From contig JAMXBD010000398.1 in assembly GCA_024138025.1 (NCBI GenBank), forward strand, positions 682,001 to 746,000: a DNA stretch of 64,000 nt, written 5' to 3'. The stretch is from Combretum micranthum. Its lineage: Eukaryota > Streptophyta > Magnoliopsida > Myrtales > Combretaceae. This document shows, piece after piece, positions 36,528 through 49,000 of this stretch. A program made the translations under genes and the position numbers. How positions within the stretch are numbered: position 1 is the stretch's first letter; each line of letters starts with the position of its first letter. Under the pieces are notes generated by a model. That model was given only the letters and a program-made list of their open reading frames with translations. It had not been told where the DNA came from and made no database searches.

Positions 36528-37879
36528 TGATAAGTATCCTAAAGTCCCTCATTGTTTGTGCAGTATTGAGCATATTTATATGCTATTTGAGTAATTCATC
36601 AAAGGAAAGAACTTTTATTGGGTTAATTACTTGTTTCAGGGATAATTATGGAACAATGGAGCTTTTCAAGAGATTTATCATTAAAAAAACCAAGTTATTG
36701 AAGGATTATGGAGCCTATATGAAGTTGCTGGTCATACACTAGTAATTATACACTACTAGTGTCGATTTGGAAGATAAACTTGAAGAAAAATCAACATTTT
36801 CAATGTACATGACTCGAGCTACACAGGTAGTGTAGGATGAGTAGCGTACACATGACAACAAAGGAAAATGCGCTGGAATTATGTTGTACACGCCCCGACC
36901 TACACGGGTCGTGTAGGAAACCGTGTATGAGCAATTTTGTAAATACAGCCTTCTTTCATTGTTTGAAAAGGGAGAGAGAGTCAAATATCATTCCTAACCC
37001 TAAAGGTCGTCTTTTGGAGAGCTTTTTAAGAAGAATTGATGGCACAAACATCAGGAGTCACAACAATTGTTTCAAAAAGGGGTTTTTGTCATTATGTTTT
37101 ATTTAAACTCTTCTAGATCTATTGTTTCTGTTGTTTATCATATGGAAGAGTAGATTTGTATGCCCTAGGTTTTGTGAAACCCTAACTCATGTCCTGAATT
37201 GTTATCAATTGATGAAAAGTTTTGATCTTGAATTCATTCATGTGATTTAATTGTCTTGTGATAATTTTTTGGCCAGGATTATTGCTTGTTTGATTCTTAT
37301 TAATTAGAAAGAGATTTCAATTAATAGGATAGATCTTACATGAATGATAAATTTGCATGTTTCACCTAAACATAGGGAGGCTTCGAATTTCTACCATAAA
37401 GATTAAATCTTTATTTAGGGTTTGTGAGTTTCATGCAATTTTGCTTTGCCGTGAGTGAAGGAAGAGATTCCCATTTTCTCATGTAAAATTAGGAATCAAT
37501 TGACTTGAAGAGAGTAATTGGTTTAATTTAGAAACCCTGTAGTTCAAGATTTGATTTTTCATTAGTTAAATTTATCATAAGTATTAAGGGTTAGGGTGGA
37601 TCAAAACTAGGGGCATTGTTGTGAATTGAATTAATTTAAGAAAAGCTCTCATATTCTATAATTAGGGTTTGTCAATTATTAGTATAATTAATCATTAGGG
37701 TTAATACAATCTTTTGATAATTTAGACTAGATAGTGGTGAAAGGGTATCACTAGTAATTGCCCATAGATTTTTAGGACGACATCCGAGTTAATTTCCATA
37801 CTACAAGATAAGTGCTGCCTTGTGTGGATCTGAATTAATTGGATTATAAGTTTTAGACTTGGTGATCATACACACATCA
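36528..37879 (+). mobile_element. Solo LTR, 1352 bp, Athila/Tat-like, nested in LTR D
   Basis: TGATAAGTAT to CACACATCA with target duplication GAACA (36523-36527 and 37880-37884). It contains CACGCCCCGACCTACACGGG-type inverted motifs and a GATCATACACACATCA end. Both are features I associate with Athila/Tat LTRs, so lineage and orientation are inferred. The empty site is visible in LTR E near 42000. Confidence 0.8.
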
Positions 37880-40033
37880 GAACACTATGATAGTTATTTG
37901 AATAATGAATATACGCATAAATCATTAGCACTAACAAAATAATAACTCATATAATAAGATCTAAAGCATAAACAAAATCAAAGCTTTAAGAAAAAGTTAG
38001 ATCTATAAGATATAACTACTTTTAGTAAGAAAATAATAATGATACAAGAAAATAATTATGGAGAAGAGGAGTGTTTTATTTTGGCATCATCATCCTTAGC
38101 TTTTAAGCTTATGGAAGTCATTTGATGCATGAAACTCTCACTATACTTTACCTATATCACCTATGGAAGCTTTGGACATGAGTTTTATCCAAGAATCTTG
38201 AAGAAATATGTGTAGAAGCTCAAAGAAGAAATGGGGGCAGCATGGTTTTCTTGTGAGAACAAGAGAAAATGAAGAAAGAAAGAGAGGAAAAAGAGAGGAA
38301 ATGGTGTAGGGTTTCAAAGGAATGAAATGAAGTAAATGAGAGGCATTAAATGGAAAGAGAGGAGTGTATTAATTGAAAAAAAATAAAACAAAGGCGGATT
38401 TGGGGAGGGAGGGCTGCACGTGAATTCAAGAGAGAGAGAGGGAGGGAATTTGGTTTGTTTTTTACTTGGAATTGTAATGTAATTAATGATATGTGTAGCT
38501 TCTTGAAGAAGGATTTGAAAAAGGGTTATTTTAATTAATTTTTTGGTATTTCAAGAGACAAAAGTGCAGCAAAAAGGAGTCAAAATCTACCATGAAGTGA
38601 TATAATGAAGTGTAGAAAGATTGAAGTGAAAAAGAAGTGATGTGTGAAAGATGTACTTAAATGTATGGGTTGTAGGAGCGCTTTGTTAATAAAATAAAAT
38701 AAAAATAGAAAATTCATTCCAAATATTTCAAGCAGATTTTTCATAATAAAAATGACATAATTAATTTATTTATTTTAGCGAATTATCAAATAAGTTACCG
38801 GTATGATCAAAATACGCGAATATGAGCTATAATTGATATTTTTATAACCCGAAAAATTCTAAAAATATATTTTATGGAAATAAAAATATTTTTCAAATAT
38901 TTTTCAATTATCAAATTAATTTATTTTATTTTTAGTATCGGGTCTTAAACAGAATCTGATCCCGTATAATCCTGAAACGAACTAAATTTTGGAAAAACAA
39001 AATTTTCTAGGATATATAAAATATTTATCTAAAAATATAAGGGTTTGCAAGAATAATAAAATCGTGTAATGAATAGTAGTGAATGGTGCAAAAGACTAGT
39101 TAATTACCAATAGTAATGAAATACGAATATAATCGCAAAATCAAATAATTCTAGTTATCGAAAAATTATAAAACTTCTATTTTTGAAATCCTTATGAAAA
39201 TACGAGTCTAACGGTATTAATGGTATATTTTTGATATTTGGAGCCCCGGGACATGCTTTTCAAAGGTTGTATCCGAACGGGTTCGAATAGGTCAAAAATT
39301 TACCAATATTATATTTTTAAGCGATCTTATATTACTATGAGTTATTCTCCATACTTAAACTACACCTCGACCTCTATAGTTAAGCACGCAAGATTGCCGG
39401 ACTAAAACAACTTTATTCCACATAGGGTTCCCAGGTGATTTTCCTATTTAGATCATTGCCAATTTGGAGACTGATGTTTTATGTTTATACAACATATTTA
39501 GTTTTAGAAATTTATTTTAAATTTTATTTTTGTAAGTATTTAATATCTCTCAATGTTTTTCGGAATTCTTAAATTAAGTTTTATTTCCGAAGGTTTATCG
39601 TTATTTACCTTTTTAATAATTTGTTTTTGCATTCTATATTACTTGATTTTACAATTGAAAGTTAAGTATGGAATTTGTCGTACGTAGTGATTTTGAATTT
39701 GAAGAGCATTGAGTTATTATTTTATTTTTAAGGAATCTCATTTTCTCAAGATTAAGAAATTTGTAGATTCGTTCGTGATTTAGGACTAGTCAAAGTTCGG
39801 TTTTAATTTGGAGTGATTTTTAGCGTTTATTTTCGAAGTTCATTTTGGAATTATTTACTGAAATTTTCTGAGGCTTGCAACAAGAATCCTGAAGGACTAA
39901 GGTGGTAATTTGTGAGTCTTATATGGCATGTGACAGATTGTTATGTTTAGAGTACCCTATGGGGTGTGACAGTTAAGGCATCTATCTTTAACAACAGTTC
40001 ACGTAGTGCCTTTGACATCTCATATTGAGAATC

Positions 40034-43000
40034 TGTAAGCCCCGGAAAATTTCAATAAATAATTTTAAGATGAACTTCGAAAATAAACCCTAAAAATCAC
40101 TCCAAATTAAAACCGAATTTCAACTAGTCCTAAAAACACGAACGAATTCAAAACTTCTTAATCTTGAGAAAATGAAAATCTTTAAAAATAAAATAAGAAC
40201 AGTGGTCTTCAAATTCAAAACCACGACGTACGAAAAATTCCATATTTAACTCCGACTTATAAAATCAGGTAATATAAAGCTCAAAAACAAATTATTAAAA
40301 AGCAAATAAATTGACTTTCGAAAATAAACTCAATTCAAGAATTCCGAAAATTAAGAATATTAAATTTACAAAAATAAAATTTAAAATAAATTTCTCAAAT
40401 TAAATATGTTGTATAAACATAAATATCAGTTTCCAAATTGGCAAAGGTCTAAACCGGAAAATCACCCGGAAACCCTAACCGGAATACAATAGTAAGTCCG
40501 GCAATCTAGCGCCCCTAACCCTAGAGGCCGAGATGTAGTTTAAATATGTAGAATAGCTCATAGTAATATAGTTTGTTTAAAAATATCAGATTGGTAAATT
40601 TTTGACCTATTTCGAACCCGTTCGGACACAGACTTCGAAAAGCGTGTCCCGGGGCTCGAGATATCAAAAAATACCAATAGTACCGTTAGACTCGTAATTT
40701 CATAAGATTTCTAAATATATCAGTTATATAATTTTTCGGGTTATAAAAGTTACAGTTATAACCTTTTTATCGTATTTCCATTATTACCGGTAATTGATTA
40801 GTCTTTTGCACTATTCATTTTTATTTCATTACAAAATTTTATTATTCTTATAAAGCTTATATTTTTAGATAAATATTTTATATGTTATAGAAAATTTTGT
40901 TTTTCTAAAATTTAGTTCGTTTCGGGTCTTTACGGGATCAGATTCTGTTTAAGATCCGATACTAAAAATAAAATAAATTAATTTAATAATTGAAAAATTT
41001 TAAAAATATTTTTATTCATAAAATATTTTTTAGAATTTTTCGGGTTATAAAAATATTATTTATAGCCCATATTCGCGTATTTTGATCGTACCGGTAACAT
41101 ATTTGTTAAAATACTAAAATAATTCAAATAATTATTTAATTTTAATTATGAAAATCTGCTACAATATTTGGAATAAATTTTCTAATTTTATTTTATTTTA
41201 ATTTATTTTATTAATAAAGTACTTTTACAACCCATACCTTCAAGTACACCTTACACATATCACTTCCTTTTCACTTCAATCTTTCTACACATAATCCCAC
41301 AATTCATGGCAGATTTTTGACCCTATTTATGGCTGCCATTGTCCTTTATCCACTCATATTTTGACTAAATTAATTATATTTCAATCCTTTTTCAAAAAGT
41401 TACATTACACATTAATTACACAATTTAATTCAAGTCAAATTTCAACACTTCCTCTCTCTTCTCTCCCATTTACGTGCAGCAGCCCCCCTCCTTCTGCCCA
41501 TGTTTTATTTTTTTTCTCTCATTTATTACAATTAAACACTCATTTCTCTCACTCCTTCATTTATTCATTTTCCTTTTTTTCATTCTTTAACTTTTCTCTC
41601 TCTTTTCCTCTCTTTCTCTTCTTCTTGTTCATGTTCTCCAATAAACAAGCTGCCCCCTTCTTCTTCCATGGCTTCCACACTTCATTTTTAAAGATTTCTA
41701 AGCAAATCTTCATCCCAAAGCTCCATAGGTGATATAGGTAAAGTATAATGAAGGTTTCATGCATCAAATGAACTTCCATAAGCTTAAAAGCTTAGGATGA
41801 TGATGCCAAAAATGAAATCTTTCTCTTCTCCATTTTATTACCTTGTATTATAATTATTTTCTTGTTTAAAGTTATTATATTTTGTAGATCTAACTTTTTA
41901 TGGCTTTGATTTTTGTTTATGCCATAGATCTTGTTATTTAAGTTGTTATTTTTGTTATTCCTTATGATTTATGCATAGATCTAGCATTCACATGTCTATC
42001 TTAGTGATTCATGCATGTAAAACTAGTTTAGAAAACTAGATCTAAAGTTTTGAGTTCATAGATGCATTAGATCTTTGTTTATGTTCATGAACAACTTGCT
42101 ATAGCTTGATGATGGTAGGAAAGTTGTAGGAAACCCAAGATCTATTTTGTTTTCAACAAAAATCAATTTTGAAAATTCGGATGAAAATGGAACCCTATTT
42201 AGAAAGTGGTTTTTCAACTTTAAAATGTATATTTTTCATTTAAAATGAAGGGCTTAGGGTATAGATACCATGAATGAAAGATTTTGATAAGGAAAGTTTA
42301 GATCCATGATGTTTATAGCTTATTACCATGCATTTGTTTTATGTTTATGATCATATTAATTATAGATCTTAGTTATAAACTCAAACAAAATTGTGGAATT
42401 CGTATTTTGGCAAGGCCCCCATTTAAAAACTACTTTCCAAGTGTCAAAATGTAAATTTTACTTAAGAAAATGAAGGCTTAATATATGTATATCATCAAGA
42501 CTTCTTTTTACAATGATCAAAAGTGATTTCCAAAAGTTATTTTCAAAATAAAAATTCTATTTTCGGATTTTGGCCAAGGCCTATTTTAAAAACATGTTTT
42601 CCAACTCAAAAATGAAGTTTTTATTTAAGAAATGAAAGGCTCATAAGATATGATATGTAAGGAATGGATTTTCATGAGCTTAGATAGATTTTATCAAAAG
42701 ATATAACCAAAAATAAATTTTGTAAATTCGGATCCCAACTAAGACCAATTTTTAGAACCCATGTATCAACTCTAAAACTCATGCTTTATGTGAAAAATGA
42801 AGTATATAGGTAATAGATATCATTAAGCAATGATTTTTACAAGTTAAAATGAGCTTAGGCATGAGTAATGTGTAAAACAAGTAATGGAATTAAAATGGAA
42901 AAATTTGAGTTAGTGATCAAATTGTCAAATTCGTAATTTAAGATGATGCATATGTAATCACTTAGTATTTGAGCTCAAATTGCAATTTTTATGTGTTAAA

Positions 43001-45060
43001 TGAAGTCCTTAGACAATAGATGTAGTAAAGTCTTAAATTTTAATGCATTAAACAAGTTTTTCCCAAGTGAATCATTCAAAAAGTGGATTTTCTAAAATTC
43101 GGATTTTTGAGTAAATCATATTGGAAAATATATTTGCAAAGTGTAAAATGCAAATTTTTGTGTGAGAATGAAGTCCTTAGTGGTTATGTATGATTGAGCC
43201 CTAATTTTCTAAATATCAAATGATTTTTACTCAAAGGAATCACTCAAAAGCCAATTTTTACCAAATTCGGATTTTGGAATCAACCCCACTTGAAAACATG
43301 CTTACAAAGTGTAAAATGGAAATTTTTATGTAGAAATGAAGGTCATAAGTAATATATATAATGAAGACTCAATTTTGACAAAAATAATTATATTTTCTTA
43401 AGTAACAAATCCAAAACAAATGGAAATGATAAAAGTTAGAAAACTAGATTTTTCATAAGTAAGTGGTTATTATGGTCTTGCAAAATAAAAAGTTATAAAA
43501 TTTCTTTTTAGCAAAAATCATCAAGATCATACATACATTAAGCTCATCTCATGTCATTCATGTTAGAAAATCACTCATATTGCATATATAGTTAAGTTAT
43601 ATAGTAGGAACATTTCAAACATTTACAAAACTATTTTTCGGAAATTGAAATTGTTGCTGACCTAATCTGATCCGACCTTTTCGAAGCTTCAATGTTTTCA
43701 AAACTAAAATATAATATTAGAATTAGGTAGATCTCTCGAAGTAGATAGAAATCGATATATAATTTGCGAGATTCCGAGTTAAAATGACCAAGTTATGGCC
43801 GTTTTAAGTTGGAATTCCCGCTTAGGACGCGAATTACGAATTTGAAGGTTCGTATAAAATCGTTTGGATTAGTTTGAGTTGAAATACTTATTAGAGTATT
43901 TCTTCCTTGTTAGGTGATCCCGAATTCGACGATTCCCTACCACCGGATTATTATTACTAGAAGACCGGTGATCCAATGGCCGAGTGAGTTTTCTCCTTGT
44001 TTTGTTACCTTGATTGTGATTGTAGTTAGTTGCATTAGAATTATAGGAACAAGATAAAAATCGATATGAATGGGGATGGGATATATGATGAGACTGTGAT
44101 GAATGTGTGCCAAAGAATACTAAAGCATATCGAAATCCCGATTTGATTGGATAACTGCACCGTTCATATTATTTCTGTTATATGTATGATATTGAATGGT
44201 CACTCCAAAGAATGTATAAATGTTTTTGACCTAAGCAAAAATTAAATTGGTCATGCATCGCATTGGACATATTGCATTTGGTAGCATGCTACTCCTACGC
44301 AGGTCGATCGGTATGGTCCGTGGATGATTCGTTTGGATAACGAGCCCGGTGCCAGAGCTCATTCAGGGGTACTAAGGCGCATGTGGATGCATTCTTGGAT
44401 GAGCCTAGCCGAGTCGAGTGCTAAGAGCCGAGGGCTTGGGGACTAGATGCGGTCGTGTAGACTCAATACCATTCCTAACCCAAGATACGGAGGGCGTAAA
44501 TCCGTTCTGTGTGTGGGTTCCGGATACCCATGCATAATTGCTTGCTCACGTGTTTGTTCATGCATAGCATATGACTGATTATAACTTGTTTGTTATGGTA
44601 CGGAATTAAGGGAATTCTCACTAAGCTAGTGTAGCTTATACCCCTAGTTGTTTAAATGAACAGGTTATCTCAAGAATGCAAGGTGGGAACCGAATTGGTT
44701 GAAGTCGGGAATGACTTGGGATTTCGGCAAGGAATACGAATGGTTGAAGTTGTTTGCTAGTTTTATGATTTGTCTTGTAATAATTTGTGTAGGGAAGTCT
44801 GTGGATGAATGTAATTGGAGTTGAATGATTTGTATTTTGAAGTATAGTGATTTGTATCTGAAGTATAGTAAATTTGTATTTCCTTTACATTGTTACTCAA
44901 TTGTATCAACATAAAACGTATCATTCCGATGTGTCTCCTTTATGTGTTAGACGCCTTGTACATAGTATGGAAGCCTTCGCGTGACTGAGGTGGTCATTCT
45001 TAGGCTTTAATATTGTGTACGGCGGACTGCCACGTTTAGGGTACCCTTCGGGGCGTGACA
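40034..45060 (+). mobile_element. LTR E, solo chromovirus LTR, long (5027 bp) subfamily
   Basis: TGTAAGCCCC to GGGGCGTGACA, flanked by GAATC (40029-40033 and 45061-45065). It is longer than the 3.3-3.7 kb relatives. The 5' part has two copies of a segment containing TTTTTCGGGTTATAAAA and TACCGGTAA (about 40730-40800 and 41036-41105), and the putative first intron is about 2.2 kb instead of 1.5 kb. Landmarks: donor 41729 or 41738; acceptor 43912-43913; mini-exon 43914-43983; GTGAGT 43984-43989; second acceptor 44662-44663. No clear TATA box was seen. Confidence 0.88.
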
Positions 45061-45065
45061 GAATC

Positions 45066-45236
45066 TAACTCTATCCTCACTACTTCAAGATTAAAGTCTT
45101 CCTTAATATTTGATGTAAAATATGATGGAAGGCAACCATAGACCAATTCAACTGAAGTTGCTTTGTGTACCCTCATGATAGGAGGTGTAATAGATCTCAG
45201 CCCATGGTAAAAAGTGAACTCATCTATCGTGAAAAT
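45066..45236 (-). pseudogene. Worn integrase-like reading frame broken by LTRs E and C
   Basis: The minus strand reads open from 45236, just after an acceptor-like TTATAG. The product includes FTFYHGLRSITPPIMRVH and KATSVELVYG. The ATxxxLVYG pattern resembles the conserved segment after the integrase core of Ty3/gypsy polyproteins. The frame continues across the E insertion (39977-40033) and the C insertion, to a stop near 29168. The assignment is weak; it could be another gene's last exon. Confidence 0.3.
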
Positions 45237-45240
45237 CTAT

Positions 45241-45529
45241 AACATAGTAGCAAATGTATTGTTAGATAGTCCTATTCATCACTTCATTTTTGCCATGTCA
45301 TAGGCACTATTCGTATGCAAAAAAGTATGATTAAGTTGATATAATTCTTGATGGGAATCACTTATGTGCCAGATTCGTTAGACACAGTGATCTCAATTGG
45401 GGATTCGATCGATATGAGAAAAAGGTGATTTTTTTTAGGGATTTGTAATTTGGATGCAAGAAAATTAAAGATACAATCGATGTTAATAGTGGATATGACG
45501 CACTAAATCAACTCGAAATACACTCCCTC
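45241..45529. other. Unassigned spacer between LTRs E and G
   Basis: AT-rich sequence with stops in all frames and no recognisable motif. It is probably part of the same old element as the integrase-like frame to its left. Confidence 0.3.
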
Positions 45530-46061
45530 TGTCACGCCCCAAAGGGTACCCTAAACACGACAGTCCACCACACGCGATACTTAAACTTAAGTATGACCAC
45601 CTTAGTCATCCCATAAGTTTACATATCGAGTGTAAGGTGTACTTTCACAACTTTTAGGATCACACTTTGATTCGAGTAGTCTTAAGAAAGCATACATAGC
45701 ATTAAGAATATAAATCACATCAAGATAAATAGTTAATCTTTACAAAAGCCAAGGGGGCATACCCCCGCCAAAACAATAGGAGTCTACATCGTTTAGCTCC
45801 AATTTCACATATCTGAATTTACATTAAAGAGATTTTCCTAGAAGTCCACGCCTATACTAGGTCCCGACTTCCTCAAAAGCTCTTTAATCCAATGTAGTAA
45901 TCCTGCACAAAGTGTCCTCTCGGAACATCCAAAAATAGGAACACTGCAACAAAAACTATTGGGGTATAAGCGCATTGCTTAGTGAGATTCATTTTCCAAG
46001 TAACTTACTTAATCAAGCTGAAATATCTATGCAAGCAAGTTATAATTAAGTAACCATATGT

Positions 46062-49000
46062 GTCACGTCCCGTAGGGTATTCTAAATGTAACAGCCCGCC
46101 ACATACTAAGTAAGACTCTCGAGTTCCCTACCCGGGGCCTTCGAAGGTCTTAAGTAGATGTAAAGCGTCCCTTTACGACAATAGAATACTTCAACAAATG
46201 GAGTTAAACAGTTTAACGAGGCATTCATTAGCCATAGATAATAAATCAAAACGCATAAAGTTAAAGTTTACAAATTCTAAGGGGCATTCCCCCGCAAAAG
46301 AATAACAGTCTATTACAGTCATCCAGAGTCCTTAGTTTCCAATGGAAGTCCATACAAAAAGGAATGAATTAAACTTCTATAGGAAACTCCTATCTCCGGT
46401 ACCTGCGCTGTGGCTTGTCTTGGCCTAAGCCATATAAACTCATGCTGCAAAAGATAGAAACTATAGGGGCGTAAGCTAACTAGCTTAGTGAGTAATACTT
46501 CCATAACACAATTAAATACAAACATTCAAACAAGTGATTATTCAAGCAAGTGTATGCACCACACAAATGTGATCAACAAACATATGACCAACCGGAAATC
46601 ATATGTGGATGGACTTGCGCCCTCCATCCCGGGTTAGCAGATTAACGAATCCTGCGGTACGACGCCGTTTAAGCTCACGGTCAACTGATTAAAAGCTCGT
46701 TTTATGGATCACGATTAACCTCACATTCGTTTTATGGATCACGATTAACCTCACATTCGTTTTATGGGTCACGAAAAACCAACCAATGCAAATGCTCCAA
46801 CCCCGTTGTGACATGAATGAACTCAGTTTATAATCGGAGTCGAATAGTCATTAATTCAATTCTTTTAAGTGACCAACAAGTATACGCAGACGTTCATCAT
46901 AAGATTCTAGTAAAACAGTCAATATCTTAACACCCGGTTTCGATATACCTTAAGCTCCATTTCACATATCAACAATCAACAACATAAATAATTCCCACAT
47001 ACCCCATCATGCTTGTACAGTTCCTTTTATCTTTGCCTACATCACTAGTGCCACTACATTACATTCACAAGCATTAAGAGTGGAAGTAAACTCACTCGGC
47101 CATGGGACACCAAACTTCTTAATAATAATAATCGGGAGGTAGAGTGTCGTCCTGCTCGGAATCACCTACCAAACAAGAATAATCCCTATGAGATTCTCAC
47201 CATGTAATTAAATCAAACTATACATCTAGACTAGTTGAATTCGGATTTCTCGCTATTTTTGGAAGTTCCGACTTAAAACGGCCATAACTTGATCATTTTA
47301 ACTCAGAATTTCGCAAACTTTATATCGATCTTCATCTACTTCGAAAGATCTATCTAATTCAAGTATTAAATCCAAGTTTTGAAAATAATAGGGTCACGGA
47401 ACAGTGGGATCAGTTCTGTCCCGCAATTGACCCAATCTCGAAAATTTGCTTTGTCTTTGATAAAAAGTATTCCTAAATGATGATTCATGCATGAATGATA
47501 TGGGAATGAATTACTAATGTGTATGCCATGTAATGGACTCGACTTGTGCATGGTCATGATGATTTTTGTAGTAATAAACTTTTAGGAACTCCTAAGTGTT
47601 GGGGAAGGTTTCATAAAGGCTAAATCTAAGAAGTTATTTTCCCACATTATACTCCTTAGGGTTTCTTTGGTTTTTACTCTTGTAATCTACTTATTATTTA
47701 ATTAAAAATAGGTTCTCAAAGTCTATAATAGTCATGGCCTCCATTCATGCACAAAAATTCACATTTTTCATTTGGCAAACATGTTTTCAATTAAGCTATT
47801 TGTAAAAATCCGAATTTTTCAAATTTTCTTTTCTTACGTTTTTCTTAAGGGAAATCTAGTCTAATGCATTAAAAGTTGGGGCTTCAATGTACACATTATC
47901 TAAGGACTTCATTTAGCTTATAAAACATTCATTTTAGACTTAAATACTAAGTGTTTATTTAGGCATTGCACAAAGTTACGAATTTGACTACACAATTAAA
48001 GTCAACACTTTTCATTCTAACTTCACCTCTTGTTTTTCTTATTTTTATTATGCCTAACTCAGACTCATGTAAATAATTCCTTCAACATGTCTATTACACA
48101 TACCCTTCATTTTTCTTATGAAATATAAGTTTAAAATTGATCTTGGAGGTCTTTAGGGTAGGGTTTCCATTTCATCCGAATTTTCAACTTTCCATATCTA
48201 ACAAAGTCCTTCCTTTTTCAATGTTCTTGCCATCTATATGTGGAGATATACTATCTAACATCTCTATACATGAACAAGACTTCATTTTGATGATCAACAA
48301 AGCACATAAACAAAAATGAACCTATGATCATGCATGTACATAAGGTGATGAATGTCTAAACCTTAGATCTACTACATATGATATATATAACATGGATCTC
48401 ATGGCATGAACAACAATATAAGTACAAGATCACTACTTTATATGCATGAACAAGATGAAATCTTAACAAAACACATCTAAACACTAGATCCATGTCTTGT
48501 GATGGGTTGACATCCTTGTTCATGCATTTCCATGTCCCTAGCATGAGCATCATGGGGTTTTGATGAGGAAATACGCAAGATATATCTTTGCCATTACAAG
48601 AATAGGAGGAAACAAGGCTTACATACACATACCAATGGAGTCTTGAAGTGAAATGGAGAAGAAACAAAGTTGGAAATGTGAGGAAGGGGAGGGGGAGCAA
48701 ACTCACGGCACAATGAGGGTAAAAAGAGAGAGTTTTTCTCTTTTTCCAAAAGTTAAAATGGAAGAAATGAAGAGAGAGAGAGAACATTTAGTATATATAC
48801 TAAAGGAATTAGGTTTTAGTTAAATAAAAGAAGTAAAATTAACTCAATTGAGAGGGGGAGCAAGAGGGAGAGGCGCCGGCCACATCAAGCATGGAGTGTG
48901 TGTGTGTTTAAAATTTGATTTTTTTGTAATTTAGTAAATGAAATTGTAATAAATGTATTAATTATTTAAGAGACAAATTTTCTTGGAAAAGAAAATTGAA

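Larger units (their letters stand above)
32579..39879 (-). mobile_element. LTR D, solo chromovirus LTR of the long (~5 kb) subfamily, nested in C
   Basis: On the plus strand it runs from TGTCATGCCCC to GGCTTGCA, flanked by ACAAG at 32574-32578 and 39880-39884. Removing two further nested solo LTRs leaves about 5.35 kb, like LTR E, and its ends match E best. Landmarks on the minus strand: acceptor AG at 33699-33700; mini-exon 33629-33698; GTGAGT 33623-33628; second acceptor AG at 32941-32942. It inserted in the opposite orientation to its host LTR C. Confidence 0.88.
29203..39971 (+). mobile_element. LTR C, solo chromovirus LTR (3463 bp net) split by LTR D
   Basis: It starts TGTACACCCC at 29203 and ends GGGGTGTGACA at 39971, with target duplication GTTAA at 29198-29202 and 39972-39976. 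LTR D sits between 32578 and 39885. The two C parts join into the sequence order seen in LTR F. Putative transcript landmarks: TATA 29892-29900; donor 30055; acceptor 31531-31532; mini-exon 31533-31601; GTGAGT 31602-31607; second acceptor TTGCAG ending 32268. C inserted near the end of an older integrase-like frame. Confidence 0.88.

Noticed and set aside
41361..41732. 123-codon Phe/Ser/His-rich frame in LTR E (and similar frames at 48356-48787, 51680-51979)
   Set aside because: These are translations of the pyrimidine-rich LTR leader, are not conserved between LTR copies, and lack any domain.
29203..45060. LTRs C and E as the two LTRs of one full-length element
   Set aside because: They have the same orientation, but each has its own perfect 5-bp duplication (GTTAA and GAATC), they belong to different length subfamilies, and only about 60 bases of older sequence lie between them.
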